Made by a program: the position numbers and the translations under genes
Notes under the pieces: model-generated
What the model saw: only the letters and a program-made list of their open reading frames with translations
Told to the model about the DNA's origin: nothing
The model's database searches: none
Assembly (NCBI RefSeq): GCF_001424045.1
Contig: NZ_LMQB01000012.1
Location: forward strand, 64,973-128,972
Reading direction: 5' to 3'
Source of the DNA: Rhizobium sp. Leaf371
GTDB lineage: Bacteria > Pseudomonadota > Alphaproteobacteria > Rhizobiales > Rhizobiaceae
DNA length: 64,000 nt
Part shown: one piece after another, positions 63,849 through 64,000 of the stretch
Layout of the letters: the number at the start of each line of letters is the position of its first letter
Numbering within the stretch: the stretch's first letter is position 1

Positions 63849-64000
63849 ATGTACACATCGCCCGTGGACGACATTCTGTTCACGCTCAAGCATATCGCCG
63901 GGCTCGACAACGACGCCTCGGTCGATACCGATATCGTGGATGCCGTGATTTCGGAGGCGGGCCGTTTCTGCGACGCGACGATCGCGCCGGCTGCGGCACG
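63849..64000 (+). CDS. Acyl-CoA dehydrogenase, N-terminal fragment
   Basis: The first 50 codons run off the end of the window. MYTSPVDDILFTLKHIAGLD and the following VDTDIVDAVISEAGRFCD match the start of the long acyl-CoA dehydrogenases with an extra N-terminal segment found in proteobacteria. AGGAGG lies a few bases ahead of the ATG. The 236 bases upstream show no other gene. Confidence 0.75.
   Translation, partial: MYTSPVDDILFTLKHIAGLDNDASVDTDIVDAVISEAGRFCDATIAPAAA

Overview
The window looks like a stretch of the main chromosome of an alphaproteobacterium of the family Rhizobiaceae (Rhizobium/Agrobacterium/Shinella-like). The evidence is the high G+C with strong third-position bias, an F0 ATP synthase operon (atpI-B-E-F'-F) separate from F1, families largely confined to Rhizobiales (DUF6101, DUF6656, DUF1217, BA14K, HPE1-like), a RIME-type palindromic mosaic repeat, and an alphaproteobacterial GAAC-N7-GAAC SOS box. 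No rRNA, tRNA, CRISPR array, prophage or insertion sequence was recognised.

Layout. 0.3-4.5 kb: a kinase-less PAS/receiver protein, a GGDEF-EAL protein and a secreted PRC-barrel protein. 4.6-10.9 kb: a five-gene minus-strand oxidative sugar operon (SDR dehydrogenase, DgoK-type kinase, KDPG/KDPGal aldolase, SMP-30 lactonase, IlvD/Edd dehydratase) with a divergent IclR regulator. 11-13 kb: two tandem LuxR paralogues separated by a degenerate 18-bp repeat. 13-19 kb: Mrp, a CorA-type channel, Kup and a SleB hydrolase. 19.5-22.5 kb: the F0 operon with its own promoter and terminator. 22.9-31 kb: LysE exporter, RNase HII, an SOS-boxed radical SAM protein, MoaB, IspE, a large TPR protein and a long-chain polyprenyl diphosphate synthase. 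31-45 kb: DUF2007 protein, a methyltransferase, S49 protease, a broken ParDE locus, glyQ/glyS with lemA, an aroA-type gene and a DUF2207 protein between them, a DUF523 protein, an HPE1-like secreted protein and purD.

45-64 kb: a periplasmic polyamine-binding-type protein translationally coupled to a membrane GGDEF-EAL protein (an NspS/MbaA-like arrangement without ABC permeases), a HemJ-like membrane protein, UbiA, DUF6101, a six-repeat DUF1217 protein, a GlcD-type FAD oxidase, the Sua5/TsaC tRNA threonylcarbamoyl enzyme, DUF6656, a cobalamin riboswitch directly upstream of a GbcA/GbcB-type Rieske oxygenase and reductase, a GH25 protein, a BA14K protein, a second CorA/ZntB transporter, and the start of an acyl-CoA dehydrogenase running off the end.

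Most of the window is housekeeping. The parts most worth following up are the B12 riboswitch in front of the betaine-type Rieske system, the polyamine/c-di-GMP pair, the mosaic palindrome carried in frame inside glyS next to a low-G+C patch of the same gene, the SOS-boxed SplB-like radical SAM gene, and the repeat-separated LuxR pair. Functions were assigned from motif reading and memory of the families; no database search was possible.
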